Below are positions 8,899 through 17,640 of a stretch of 56,610 nucleotides of DNA, in pieces (position 1 is the first letter of the stretch; the number at the start of each line of letters is the position of its first letter). This stretch comes from Altererythrobacter sp. (GTDB taxonomy: Bacteria; Pseudomonadota; Alphaproteobacteria; Sphingomonadales; Sphingomonadaceae): assembly GCA_031178065.1 (NCBI GenBank), contig JAPSJS010000017.1, positions 1-56,610 on the forward strand. Reading direction: 5' to 3'. The notes beneath the pieces are model-generated. The model made no database searches and was not told the DNA's origin. It was given only the letters and a program-made list of their open reading frames with translations. Both the position numbers and the translations under genes were made by a program.

Positions 8899-9369
8899 TT
8901 AAAAGCGAGGGATTGTCCCGAAGACGGCCTTCCCGACGTCGTGCAGAAACATGTACTCTACGTAGTGCCCGAGATCCTCGGTCGTATCCACGTAGAAGAA
9001 ATCCAGCACTTCATGATCAGCTTCTGCGACAATTTTCAGGCCACTGGATAGCGCGTCCGCTTTTGCTGCCTCAAACTCCTCCTTGCTGTCGAGCACCACA
9101 GCAACATGATGAAATTCGAGCGCGCGCTTATCGAAATCCAAATGATCACCGCGAAACATTGCAGCCGCATCTTTGCCGGGCGCGATAATCTCGATCATGG
9201 TATCGCCCAGGTAAGCCATCGCGATGTCCAGGGTACCAAGAGCGCCCAGTTCGACATCACGCATCTCGAGAAATTCGTTAACGGAATACCGCTCCTCAAA
9301 GAGCTTTATTGCTCTATCTAGGTCCGAGGTAACGTAAGCGGCCTGCGAAATATTTTTGACTGCAATCAT
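8899..9369 (-). CDS. VOC (glyoxalase-like) family protein
   Basis: Protein of 156 residues with the two beta-alpha-beta-beta-beta modules of the vicinal oxygen chelate fold: KNISQAAYVTSDLDRAIKLFEERY in the first and EFHHVAVVLDSKEEFEAAK plus DLGHYVEYMFL in the second. Possible metal ligands are the glutamate in MIEIIAP, the histidine in FHHVAVV and the glutamate in HYVEYMF. The fold is used by epimerases, isomerases, dioxygenases and lyases, so the reaction cannot be named. It follows a paralogue at 9455-9919 and precedes the propeller gene by 45 bases, so the three are likely one operon. Confidence 0.85.
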   Translation of the reverse strand: MIAVKNISQAAYVTSDLDRAIKLFEERYSVNEFLEMRDVELGALGTLDIAMAYLGDTMIEIIAPGKDAAAMFRGDHLDFDKRALEFHHVAVVLDSKEEFEAAKADALSSGLKIVAEADHEVLDFFYVDTTEDLGHYVEYMFLHDVGKAVFGTIPRF

Positions 9370-9454
9370 TTGAAATTTCCCGTGCCTTTTCCACTAGATA
9401 TCTTTTTACATTAACCGCATAAATCCGCGGTTTTTCATATCTTTCAGTAATACA

Positions 9455-9919
9455 TTATGGGTTGAACGGCACGTCAGCATAGTAAGCTGTCTTCTGTTCA
9501 CCGGACAGATATACATACTCGGTATAGTAGCCGAGATCGGCTACTGTGTCCGCATAAATGTATTTGAGTTGACCGTCTAAAATCTCACCACGAAGGTTTG
9601 TCGCGATGCCGAGCCTATCGATCTCCGCGTTTATCTCCAACCAGGCCGCTTCCGATTTAAGGATATGGCCATGGTGCTGAAGTCTAATCCCGTCCTCATT
9701 ATCCGGGAGAAAGTCGAAATAAATCTGCGGAGCCTCATTGCGCGGTTCAATCAGCTCGTAGAGCACGTCACCGACATAGAAGTGCGACTGCGCCATCATC
9801 GGATACTCTCGGAATCGCATATTGCGAATCCCGTATCGCTGATTCAACCTTGCAGCGGCCTTTTGCAGATCTCGGCAGACATAACCCAGCTGAAAGAAGC
9901 TAGCTAAGCTCAGGCTCAT
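9455..9919 (-). CDS. VOC (glyoxalase-like) family protein, paralogue
   Basis: The start at 9919 (MSLSLASFFQLGYVCRDL, 154 residues) is preferred over an upstream in-frame ATG at 10051, because GGAG lies about 9 bases before it and the upstream extension is arginine-rich and unlike the family. The layout matches the neighbour at 8899-9369: YVCRDLQKAAARLNQRYG in module one, HHGHILKSEAAWLEINAE and DLGYYTEYVYL in module two. The two proteins share the order of motifs but are clearly diverged, which suggests that each handles a different step or that they form a heteromer. It is the first gene of the minus-strand operon. Confidence 0.85.
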   Translation of the reverse strand: MSLSLASFFQLGYVCRDLQKAAARLNQRYGIRNMRFREYPMMAQSHFYVGDVLYELIEPRNEAPQIYFDFLPDNEDGIRLQHHGHILKSEAAWLEINAEIDRLGIATNLRGEILDGQLKYIYADTVADLGYYTEYVYLSGEQKTAYYADVPFNP

Positions 9920-10310
9920 GTTTCGACTCCGTTCCTGCGGCGGACGAGCGCGATCGCGGGACCGTCGATCGACCTTGCTGCGGCCTACCGCGCCGTTTAT
10001 CAGTCGCGGCGCCAGGTCTGTCACCTTGTTAGCATTGAACCGAAGTGTCAAGGATCGGCCGGTCGCACTCTGCCGCAGATGCGCAATTCTCGCTGGACAC
10101 CGCGAAGATGGGGGCTTAGAACCATCGCTAACAACATGACAAGTTCGCGGCGTAATCGGAACAATCTGAGCGACTGCGGATGAAGCCGTTCGGCGGATTT
10201 AGGAGAGATGCACATGGCTTTCGCGAGGGCGAGCCAATCCATGTTCTCCGATGAGTGGATCCGCCGACTCAACCGCCTTTTTGCGGGGCGCCAAGTCGAA
10301 GGGCGAACGA
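9920..10310. promoter_or_regulatory. Divergent promoter region, no gene seen
   Basis: The 391 bases lie between the divergent VOC operon and the carboxymuconolactone-decarboxylase-like gene. Open frames here are extensions or shadows without family resemblance. Promoters for both directions must lie here, but no operator is clear enough to call. Confidence 0.4.
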
Positions 10311-10697
10311 ATGCCTCAAGCAGATGATCGAGTCACCGAAGTTGTCCGGCAAATGCTCTCACCAGAGCATATCGAGCGAATGCTCAGTGACGAGCCAGCG
10401 GAGGGCTTTGCCGCAGAGATCCCCGCTCTCGCGATGGAGAATGTGTTCAAGAGTTTATGGGCACGTCCCGGCCTTGACCTGAGATCGCGAAGCATTCTGA
10501 CGATCGGCATCCTGATCGCGCTGCGCGCCACGGACGAACTGGCGTCCCATTTTCCATCCGCAGTCCGTAATGGCGTATCGATCGAGGAGATCGAAGAGAT
10601 TATCTACCATTCGACGGCTTATGCCGGCTTTCCGGCTGGAGTTGCCGCTCGTACCGTCGCAGAACCCGCGTTACAGAAGGCTGGGATGCTCCCTTGA
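10311..10697 (+). CDS. Carboxymuconolactone decarboxylase-like protein
   Basis: The start MPQADDRV at 10311 is chosen because GAAGGG precedes it; an in-frame ATG at 10251 has no ribosome binding site. The 128-residue protein matches the small all-helical CMD fold: DLRSRSILTIGILIALRATDELASHFPSAVRNGVSIEEIEEIIYHSTAYAGFPAGVAA. The expected CxxC of the AhpD peroxidase branch is absent, so a lactone or acid decarboxylase/isomerase-type role is more likely than a redox role. It stands alone between divergent promoters and the MFS gene. A second member of the superfamily is at 16660. Confidence 0.85.
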   Translation: MPQADDRVTEVVRQMLSPEHIERMLSDEPAEGFAAEIPALAMENVFKSLWARPGLDLRSRSILTIGILIALRATDELASHFPSAVRNGVSIEEIEEIIYHSTAYAGFPAGVAARTVAEPALQKAGMLP

Positions 10698-10966
10698 TTT
10701 GAGTTGGCGGCCGCTCGACGCCAAGAACGTCAAACCGGGCACCTGCTGCCTGCACTCTGTTGAACAACTTTACCGTAACTGCAGAGGTGCGGATTTTGCG
10801 CAACGTTGATTGAAGGATGCGGTTTGCTGCGGATGATTGAATGCGTTCGGCAGCTCGAGCGTGATTTAGTTTAGTCAGCGAAGGCCGGCTACCGATCTTC
10901 AACACAATCGCCTGATTATCGGTCGTTCCGTAGACCTCGAAGGCATGGCTACCTCTGGAGGAAAAT

Positions 10967-12238
10967 ATGGCTGAAGATTTGTCGGCGCGACAAGAATGGA
11001 AAGGCCATTGGCCGCTCGTACTTTCAGGCACAATCGGATTTTCTTTTCATTCGGTTATCGTCTTTTCCGCAGGGCTCTTTCTTCAACCCTTAGGGCAAGA
11101 GTTCGGCTGGAGCCGTGCTCAGGCGTCAATAGGACTGACGATGGCGGCGCTTTCAACAGCTCTCCTCTCCCCGGTGATCGGAGCAATGATCGACCGGTGG
11201 GGAGCTCGCCGACTCGCGATACCTGGAACGATCCTGAGCGCTCTTGTCATCGCGTCATTCGCTCTGGCGGACGGCTCGATGGCACAGTGGCTTCTCCTGT
11301 GGTCCCTGTACTCACTCGTGGCGCTCTCGATCAAAACGACAGTTTGGACAGCCGCTGTAACGAGCGTATTTTCGAGTGGTCGAAGCATGGCGCTCGCCGT
11401 GACTCTGTCCGGGACGGCGATCGCGCAGATGGCGGCGCCTCCGATCGCGCGATGGCTGATTGCTGATTACGGCTGGCGCGAGGCCTATGTCTGGCTTGGA
11501 TTTGGCTGGGGCGGGATATCGCTCTTGTTGATATTGTTCTTCTTTTTCGATGCACATGACAGGGATCGGAAGGCTGCCGCCGCTCGTCCAAAGGACGCCC
11601 CTGTAGTTGTGAGCGAGCTTCCGGGCCTGACGATCGCTGAGGCTCTTCGGTGCATCCCGCTGTTCCGTATTGGCGCATCGACTTTGATCATGATGTTTTT
11701 GACCGTCGCGTTGATCGTTCATCAGGTGCCTATCCTCTCGGAAGTTGGCGTGACACGTGAGAATGGTGCTTACCTCGCTTCTCTCAGCGGATTGGCGGGC
11801 GTGACAGGTAAACTTGCCACCGGGTGGTTAATGGTAAGGTTCGAACCGGGACGTGTGTCAGGGTTTACGATTTGCACTGCCGCTATCGGGTTTCTCTTGC
11901 TGTTGGAGCCGTTTCGCTCTGCAGGGTCGATCGTGGTCGCAATGATCATCACAGGTTATGTTGCAGGCGCGATCCTTCAAATCGGTGCCTACCTGACCAG
12001 TCTCTATGCCGGCCTGCGCAACTACGGAAAAATCTACGGCTCTGTCGCGAGCATGGTGGCACTAGGCGCAGGACTGGGTCCGCTTTTTGCTGGCTTGATT
12101 TACGACTGGAGCGGCGGGTACGGGCCGCTTCTCCTCATGGGCATCCCAATGAGTATCGTTGGCGGATTGTTGGTGGTTGGCCTCGGCCCGTACCCAGACC
12201 ACGCCAAAAACCATGAGCTTCGATCAGCAACCGTTTGA
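10967..12238 (+). CDS. MFS transporter, monocarboxylate-type
   Basis: Protein of 423 residues with about 12 hydrophobic membrane segments and a polar central loop (about 190-215, HDRDRKAAAARPKD). The GxxxDRxGxR-like cytoplasmic loop between helices 2 and 3 is visible as GAMIDRWGARR. The order resembles oxalate/formate and monocarboxylate transporters of the major facilitator superfamily. TGGAGGAAA gives a strong ribosome binding site. In this setting it probably imports the acid substrate across the inner membrane after TonB-dependent outer-membrane uptake, but export cannot be excluded. Confidence 0.88.
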   Translation: MAEDLSARQEWKGHWPLVLSGTIGFSFHSVIVFSAGLFLQPLGQEFGWSRAQASIGLTMAALSTALLSPVIGAMIDRWGARRLAIPGTILSALVIASFALADGSMAQWLLLWSLYSLVALSIKTTVWTAAVTSVFSSGRSMALAVTLSGTAIAQMAAPPIARWLIADYGWREAYVWLGFGWGGISLLLILFFFFDAHDRDRKAAAARPKDAPVVVSELPGLTIAEALRCIPLFRIGASTLIMMFLTVALIVHQVPILSEVGVTRENGAYLASLSGLAGVTGKLATGWLMVRFEPGRVSGFTICTAAIGFLLLLEPFRSAGSIVVAMIITGYVAGAILQIGAYLTSLYAGLRNYGKIYGSVASMVALGAGLGPLFAGLIYDWSGGYGPLLLMGIPMSIVGGLLVVGLGPYPDHAKNHELRSATV

Positions 12239-12285
12239 GGGCTGGTGACCAAAGCAAAGCCCTCTCTAGCCCCAACATCGATTCC

Positions 12286-12317
12286 GCCGTGCAGATCTCC
12301 TGTTGGATCTGCACGGC
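12286..12317 (+). terminator. Stem-loop after the MFS gene
   Basis: Perfect 12-base arms GCCGTGCAGATC and GATCTGCACGGC surround an 8-base loop, 47 bases after the MFS stop. No U-run follows, so it could be a Rho-type or mRNA-protecting hairpin instead of a classic intrinsic terminator. Confidence 0.55.
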
Positions 12318-12583
12318 TGAATCACGGCAAGCGATCCCCTTCTATTGGACGACGATTATTGGAAGCGGCGCACCACGATGAGGACCCACCACGCCACCGG
12401 CACGCTGAACCTGGCACTGGCGCCATCGCTCTGCGCTTCTCCCGCCGGGCTGCACAAGCTCAGGCTTTCAGCCACAATGGCCTCAGCCGCATCGCGGCGA
12501 ACTGGCCGAGTCCGGCGAGGCCCGGATGATAAACCATCTTCGCGGCGCTCCGCGACACTCTAACCCCGGTCGGGACCGAACGG

Positions 12584-12825
12584 TGGCACGAGACGCTGCA
12601 AAGCCGCATCCTGCTAGAAAACTACTCCTTGCCACGCGGCCTGGAGCGCCAGATCGAGACTTTCGTTGAGCATTACATGCAGGAGCGTTCCCGAGAGACC
12701 TGAACAACGTGATCCCACCGCGTGCCTGCTTGGGCAGGGCTCGACCCAACACCAAACGGCGCGCGAGGATCAGACGGTAGACCATGGGATATCGGCGCTT
12801 GCTTCACTGCAAGCTCGCCGCCTAA
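12584..12825 (+). pseudogene. Remnant of an IS3-type transposase (3' end of orfB)
   Basis: Frame one reads WHETLQSRILLENYSLPRGL then ERQIETFVEHYMQERSRET and a stop at 12703. This matches the end of the integrase core of many IS3-family transposases (usual form: HETL.NRILLENYYLPGDLE...FV.HYN..R.HESLNN). After small frame changes, LNNV and then RRLLHCKLAA followed by TAA at 12823-12825 continue the usual C-terminus. At least one frameshift and an in-frame stop inactivate it. No second half or clear terminal repeat is visible; the preceding ~260 bases are not recognisable. It marks an old insertion between the MFS and TetR genes. Confidence 0.75.
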
Positions 12826-12946
12826 CATTACCCCCCGACCGAGGCCTGCACTCCGCTCACTAGGCCAAGAATTGTACCAAAGGTTCTGACGACAGACGAA
12901 CGTGCGACGCTTGCGCGGTCTGTTTTTTTCACGGTACCGGGGGAAT

Positions 12947-12961
12947 CTGAAAAGCTTTCAG
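12947..12961. promoter_or_regulatory. Candidate TetR autoregulatory operator
   Basis: The palindrome CTGAAA-AGC-TTTCAG ends 23 bases before the ATG of the TetR gene at 12985. Position and symmetry fit a TetR-type autorepression site. Confidence 0.45.
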
Positions 12962-12984
12962 CGGCAACAGGTGTGGATGAACGT

Positions 12985-13557
12985 ATGAGTACACGGCGAA
13001 TGGGGTCCAAAGACTCTGCAGTCTCTAACGCATTGCTTGACGCGGCAGAGCGAGTGATCGGACGTGACGGGTACGGAGCTGCGACCTCTCGCCGGATTGC
13101 CGAAGAAGCGGGTTTAAAGCAGCAGCTGGTCTATTATTATTTTCAATCGATGGATGAGCTTTTGCTCGCCACGTTCAAACGTCGCACTGCCGAAGCGCTC
13201 GATCGTTACGCAGCCCACCTGCTTAGCGACCAACCTTTGCGTAAACTTTGGGAAGACTACGTGAAGCGGACCGGCGCACGGATTACGTTCGAATTTATGG
13301 CTTTGGCCAATCATCACGAAGGAATTCGTGAGGAGGTTGCAAGGTTTGTTACAGAAGCTCGCCGCCTTCAAATAACTATGTTGACCAGGGTTTATAAGGA
13401 GAAGGGGGTCTCAAGCTCGCCAATTTCCCCCGGAGCCGCCGCGTTTCTCCTTGCCAGCTTGGCGATGCTTCTCAGTCGCGAGAAGGACACTGGCATTGAA
13501 GCGGCTCACAAGGAAGTCGAAGAGCTCGTCGAGTGGGCGCTCTGCCGATTCGATTAG
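12985..13557 (+). CDS. TetR/AcrR family transcriptional regulator
   Basis: Protein of 190 residues from ATG 12985; an in-frame GTG at 12973 would add four residues (neither has a strong ribosome binding site). The N-terminal DNA-binding domain is clear: ALLDAAERVIGRDGYGAATSRRIAEEAGL followed by KQQLVYYYFQSMDELLLATF. The C-terminal ligand domain is undetermined. A palindrome just upstream suggests autoregulation. It probably also controls the TonB receptor gene that follows or the MFS gene before it. Confidence 0.9.
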   Translation: MSTRRMGSKDSAVSNALLDAAERVIGRDGYGAATSRRIAEEAGLKQQLVYYYFQSMDELLLATFKRRTAEALDRYAAHLLSDQPLRKLWEDYVKRTGARITFEFMALANHHEGIREEVARFVTEARRLQITMLTRVYKEKGVSSSPISPGAAAFLLASLAMLLSREKDTGIEAAHKEVEELVEWALCRFD

Positions 13558-14044
13558 GTGCCGCTCAAGCGATCAGATTCGAGGGAAGCCTAGAGAGGAT
13601 TTCATCCTCCTAGGGACGCCGCTTCGTGGCACCCTCCAAGGTCGCGTCGACGCCAAGATCGTGTAAGTCACCCAAAATGCGCCGTTTTTTTGGACAGCGC
13701 TGGTCCGCAGCATTGCTGATCGGGTCCAGCGCCACGCGCATTGACTGCTCTCCGATCCGTGCTAGTAATATGACAAAATAGACAGCAACCGAACTGTCGC
13801 ATGCATTAGCTGAGAGGAGGCCGTACGAGCATGCCTGCCCATAGGGCGGGCCAGCACGTCAAACAGGCGCAGGAACGCCCGGGTGACCAACGATGGTCGT
13901 TCGATAGTGGCGCCATGCCTTTTCATAAGAATTCATAAAAACGCGGATCGACGCTGTCTTTCCGACCGCGCGGGGCCAGAGACGACCGGATCAGTAAATC
14001 GGCTTGAACAGTATTTTAGAATGATACTTAGGGAGAGTAATTTC
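13558..14044. other. Gene-free region with terminator-like hairpin and receptor promoter
   Basis: A short hairpin GAGGAT-TTC-ATCCTC at 13595-13609 follows the TetR stop by 37 bases. A second inverted pair, GCGCTGG and CCAGCGC, lies around 13698-13734 after a run of seven T. The remainder, including an A+T-rich stretch near 13760-13785, likely holds the promoter and leader of the TonB receptor. No gene is recognisable. Confidence 0.45.
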
Positions 14045-16522
14045 ATGGCTCGTAGATGCAGCTTCCGATGTGCGGCTATCAGTTCGATGGCCGTTGCACT
14101 CGTTCTCGGTTCCAACGCTCACGCTCAGACGGCAGCCGCCGACCAGGAGACCGAAGGTACCAACTCGGCCGAACCGGCGACCGCACCAGAAGAGGCAGCT
14201 CCAGGCGATTCGTCGGAGATCATCGTGACGGCTCGGAAGCGGAACGAGTCCAGCATGGCTGTGCCAGTAGTTGTAACCTCGGTCTCAAACGAGACACTCG
14301 AGAGATTTGCTACGAACGACCTCAAGGATCTGGGCAAGCTTGTACCCGGCATGAACATGGGTCACGGCCTGCTTTCCGTCGGTGCGCAGATGTCGATGCG
14401 TGGCGTCGGCACAGTTTCTCTGGATCCGGGCATCGACCAATCCGTAGCTCTGAATATCGACGGCCTCCAGCTCACCCAGGGCCTCGCTTTCTTAAGTGCG
14501 ATGTTTGATTCGGAGTCGATCGAGGCTTTGAAGGGCCCGCAGGCGCTGTTCTTCGGCAAGAGCAGTGTCGGAGGCGTCATTGCTATTCGCTCCGCTGATC
14601 CGACGGATGAATTCGAACTCATGGGGCGCGCAGGTTACGAGATCGTAGCCCGTGAGCGGACAGGCGAGCTGATCGTCTCCGGTCCCGTCACTGACACTTT
14701 GAAGCTGCGCCTTGCCGGAAAGTACCACAAAGCTGATGGGTACTTCCGCAATATCGCCGTTGCTGTTCCTGGAACCGGGGCAATAACCCCTGACGGACGC
14801 GCTCCGGCAAGCGAGGGCTTCATGGTTCGCGGGACCGCCCTTTGGTCGCCGACATTTAACTTTGACGCGCGGCTCAAAGTCAACTTCACGGGTGATGAGA
14901 CCATAGCGGCGGAGGCAAGTCAGATGGCGTCATGTCCCGATGGTCTGGGGGCGCCGGCCGGTATTCCATTCCTGGATCCGAATGAAGACTGCACGCTCGA
15001 CCGGAATATGCGGATGGTCTACATGGACCCCGCGTTTTTCCCGGGCATTCCTCACGGCGGCGTGCCCTGGCTTCGCACCCGCCAAAAGTACGGAACTCTT
15101 GAACTCAATTATACGCCGGCGAGCGACGTTTCTTTGACGTCGCACACGGCCTATTACAACCTGCGGTCTGTGAGTTTGGCAAACGCCAGCGTCAGCACAG
15201 CCGCTGGACCGGCTCTTGCGATCGACAACCAGTTCCATCGCAGGGACTTCACGCAGGAAGTCCGGCTCGTCACCGATTTCGCTTCCCCCGTCAACTTCAC
15301 GTTGGGTGCGTTCTATCAAGACGGCGTCTTCAGTAACCATGTGACGCAGCGAGTGAATGGTGCTTATCCAACGCTTCCGGCGTCAGGTGGGATCCTGGCC
15401 GATGGCTTCATCGAAGTTGACACCAGAACCTATTCGACCTTCGGCCAGGTGCGATGGGCGCTTATGCCCGAACTGGAGATTGCGGCTGGTGCTCGTTGGA
15501 CGGATGAGGAGCGGACCGCGCGAGCCATTAATCTTCTCCCGACCGTTCCGGTCGATCTGATACCTGCGACGCCCCAACTCTCGAGCGCAAACGTTTCGCC
15601 GGAAGCGACGGTTACCTATCGCCCGAATGATGATCTCACGCTCTTTGCAGCCTATAAGATCGGCTACAAATCGGGCTCGTACAATGTCGCTACGGTGCCG
15701 TTCGACGCGAACAATGTGATCGACAATGCCTTCGGCGACGAGCGCGTTGAAGGGGGTGAGTTTGGAATCAAGATCCGGGCTTTAGATCGTCAGCTTCGGG
15801 CAAACCTCGCAGCGTACCACTACACGTACGAGGGTTTGCAGGTTGGCGCGTCGGAAGGCCAGGGCGCAGGTCGTCCGCCGCGCATTCGCACTGTTAATGC
15901 CGGCAAGGCGCGGGTGACAGGTATCGACTTCGACGCCTCATTCCATCCGAGGTCGATTGATGGCTTGACGATTCGCGGCGCGGTTAACTGGAACAAAGCG
16001 CGCTTCGTCGAGCTGAACAACATTCCCTGCTACGGTGGGCAGACCATTGCCGCTGGCTGCGATCAGGTGTTCAACCCCGTGACCGGTCGCTACACAGCGC
16101 AGGACCTGTCAGGTACCCCGATGGTGCGCGCTCCAAAGTGGCAAATCAACGGCGGCTTTGACTACGAAATGTCGCTTGCCGACGATTACAAGCTCATTTT
16201 GAGCAATAACAACCAGTTCTCGTCTCGCTTTGTGACGTTCCTGGGCCTGCGTGATGATCGCTATCAGAACAAGTTCGTCAAATCGGACCTCAGTCTCACG
16301 TTGCAGAACGAACGTGATCGTTGGGAAGTGGCGCTGATTGGCAAGAACCTGACTGACCAGGTGACCGCCGGTACCTGTAGCGCGTCCAACCGCGCGAATG
16401 GACTCTTGTTCGGAGGATCAGTCACCGGAAGCACTGGCCGAGGTCCTGCGGGAATTGATGAGGTAGGCTGCTATGCGGACCGTGGCCGCGAGGTGTGGTT
16501 GAGGGTCACCTTTCGGAACTGA
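14045..16522 (+). CDS. TonB-dependent outer-membrane receptor
   Basis: The start at 14045 gives an 825-residue precursor with signal peptide MARRCSFRCAAISSMAVALV ending AHAQ. GGGAGAG lies 9 bases before it. An in-frame ATG at 13883 is unlikely, because its 54 extra residues precede the signal peptide. SSEIIVTARKRNESS is the plug start with the TonB-box-like segment typical of sphingomonad receptors. The beta-barrel ends in an aromatic residue close to the terminus (VWLRVTFRN). In the island it should import a large or hydrophobic substrate across the outer membrane, since receptors of this branch in sphingomonads usually serve carbon compounds rather than iron. The ligand is unknown. Confidence 0.93.
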   Translation: MARRCSFRCAAISSMAVALVLGSNAHAQTAAADQETEGTNSAEPATAPEEAAPGDSSEIIVTARKRNESSMAVPVVVTSVSNETLERFATNDLKDLGKLVPGMNMGHGLLSVGAQMSMRGVGTVSLDPGIDQSVALNIDGLQLTQGLAFLSAMFDSESIEALKGPQALFFGKSSVGGVIAIRSADPTDEFELMGRAGYEIVARERTGELIVSGPVTDTLKLRLAGKYHKADGYFRNIAVAVPGTGAITPDGRAPASEGFMVRGTALWSPTFNFDARLKVNFTGDETIAAEASQMASCPDGLGAPAGIPFLDPNEDCTLDRNMRMVYMDPAFFPGIPHGGVPWLRTRQKYGTLELNYTPASDVSLTSHTAYYNLRSVSLANASVSTAAGPALAIDNQFHRRDFTQEVRLVTDFASPVNFTLGAFYQDGVFSNHVTQRVNGAYPTLPASGGILADGFIEVDTRTYSTFGQVRWALMPELEIAAGARWTDEERTARAINLLPTVPVDLIPATPQLSSANVSPEATVTYRPNDDLTLFAAYKIGYKSGSYNVATVPFDANNVIDNAFGDERVEGGEFGIKIRALDRQLRANLAAYHYTYEGLQVGASEGQGAGRPPRIRTVNAGKARVTGIDFDASFHPRSIDGLTIRGAVNWNKARFVELNNIPCYGGQTIAAGCDQVFNPVTGRYTAQDLSGTPMVRAPKWQINGGFDYEMSLADDYKLILSNNNQFSSRFVTFLGLRDDRYQNKFVKSDLSLTLQNERDRWEVALIGKNLTDQVTAGTCSASNRANGLLFGGSVTGSTGRGPAGIDEVGCYADRGREVWLRVTFRN

Positions 16523-16659
16523 TGCCGAGTTTTGAGGTGGTCAGTGCAGATCAGTGTAACAGCGAGCACTGACTGCCTTTCGACCCGGCACGAAACCTCA
16601 TTGGCGGGCGAGCTTTCCGCATCAGCGCAGCAGCGCCTTCAAAGTGATCGAGGAGGATC

Positions 16660-17277
16660 ATGTTGACCTTAGAAACGGCCGTAGACCCTGCAGCGGTTCA
16701 ACGCAGAGAGGATATGATACAGGGGCAGCCGCCGAGGGTGCAGCCGATCGAACACGTTTCTGACGATCTTATAGACCTTGTTCGGCCTCCAAGCGGCTAT
16801 GGGCGGGCGGGGGAGATCCCTGAGGTGTTTCGCATTATGCTCCACAACCCGGAGTTGCTGCGGAACCATCGAAGGCACGGGACTTATTTTTTGATCGATG
16901 GGACGCTCGACGCCCGTGTTCGTGAGCTGGCTATTCTGCGCACCGCCTGGCTGTCGCAGGCGCCGTTCGAATGGGGCGAACACGTGGCTATTGCAAAAAA
17001 GGCCGGGGTCACCGCCGAGGAGGTCGAACGGGTTATCTCGGGTTCGACTGCTGCCGGTTGGAGCGACTTTGACCGTGCGATAATCGCAGCGGTCGAAGAA
17101 CTGCTCAGCGACGCAATGATCTCGGATTCGGTCTGGTCGGTGTTGGCGGAAAATCTCAATGAAGCCCAGTTGCTCGAGTTTCCGATGCTCGTTGGGCAGT
17201 ATCAGTCGGTCGCATTCTTTCAGAATTCGCTCCGGATCCCGCTTCGCGCGGACAACCCGGGCCTTACTGCGCGCTGA
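16660..17277 (+). CDS. Carboxymuconolactone decarboxylase family protein, 205 residues
   Basis: The CMD core is visible as HNPELLRNHRRHGTYFLIDG, LDARVRELAILRTAWLSQAPFEWGEHVAIAKKAGVTAEEV and a partial repeat near the C-terminus. The EWGEH segment stands where AhpD-type proteins have CxxC, so this is not a peroxidase of that type. The length fits the longer family members often found next to catabolic genes. AGGAGG gives a strong ribosome binding site. The ferredoxin gene follows 45 bases later and may be in the same transcript. Confidence 0.87.
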   Translation: MLTLETAVDPAAVQRREDMIQGQPPRVQPIEHVSDDLIDLVRPPSGYGRAGEIPEVFRIMLHNPELLRNHRRHGTYFLIDGTLDARVRELAILRTAWLSQAPFEWGEHVAIAKKAGVTAEEVERVISGSTAAGWSDFDRAIIAAVEELLSDAMISDSVWSVLAENLNEAQLLEFPMLVGQYQSVAFFQNSLRIPLRADNPGLTAR

Positions 17278-17322
17278 GTAACGCGCTGCGCCACCAATTC
17301 AGAACGATCTTAGGAATAGCTA

Positions 17323-17640
17323 ATGGCTAAGTTAGTTGTCGTGACCCGCGATGGTCTTGAACACGAGATAGACGGCGAACCAGGTTTGACCGTCATGGAG
17401 GTGATCCGTGACGCCGGGATCGATGAAATCATGGCACTTTGTGGAGGAACCTGTTCATGCGCAACCTGTCACGTTCATATAGAAGCGGGTGATTCCGGAC
17501 TCTTGCCTCCCATAACCGAAGACGAAGACGAGTTACTTGATTCTTCGAGCGATCGAGATGAGCACTCGCGGCTTTCATGCCAATTGCCCTTCTCTGAAGG
17601 CTTGGACGGTCTTCGGGTACGAATAGCCCTCGAGGACTAA
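17323..17640 (+). CDS. [2Fe-2S] ferredoxin, adrenodoxin/putidaredoxin type
   Basis: The 105-residue protein carries the cluster ligands Cys40, Cys46, Cys49 and Cys86 in the arrangement C-x5-C-x2-C...C (CGGTCSCATC, LSCQLPF), with one extra Cys44. Such ferredoxins pass electrons from an FAD reductase to a cytochrome P450 or related oxygenase. A matching reductase is encoded at 22845-24074, but no P450 or Rieske oxygenase is in the window. AGGAA precedes the ATG. Confidence 0.95.
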   Translation: MAKLVVVTRDGLEHEIDGEPGLTVMEVIRDAGIDEIMALCGGTCSCATCHVHIEAGDSGLLPPITEDEDELLDSSSDRDEHSRLSCQLPFSEGLDGLRVRIALED

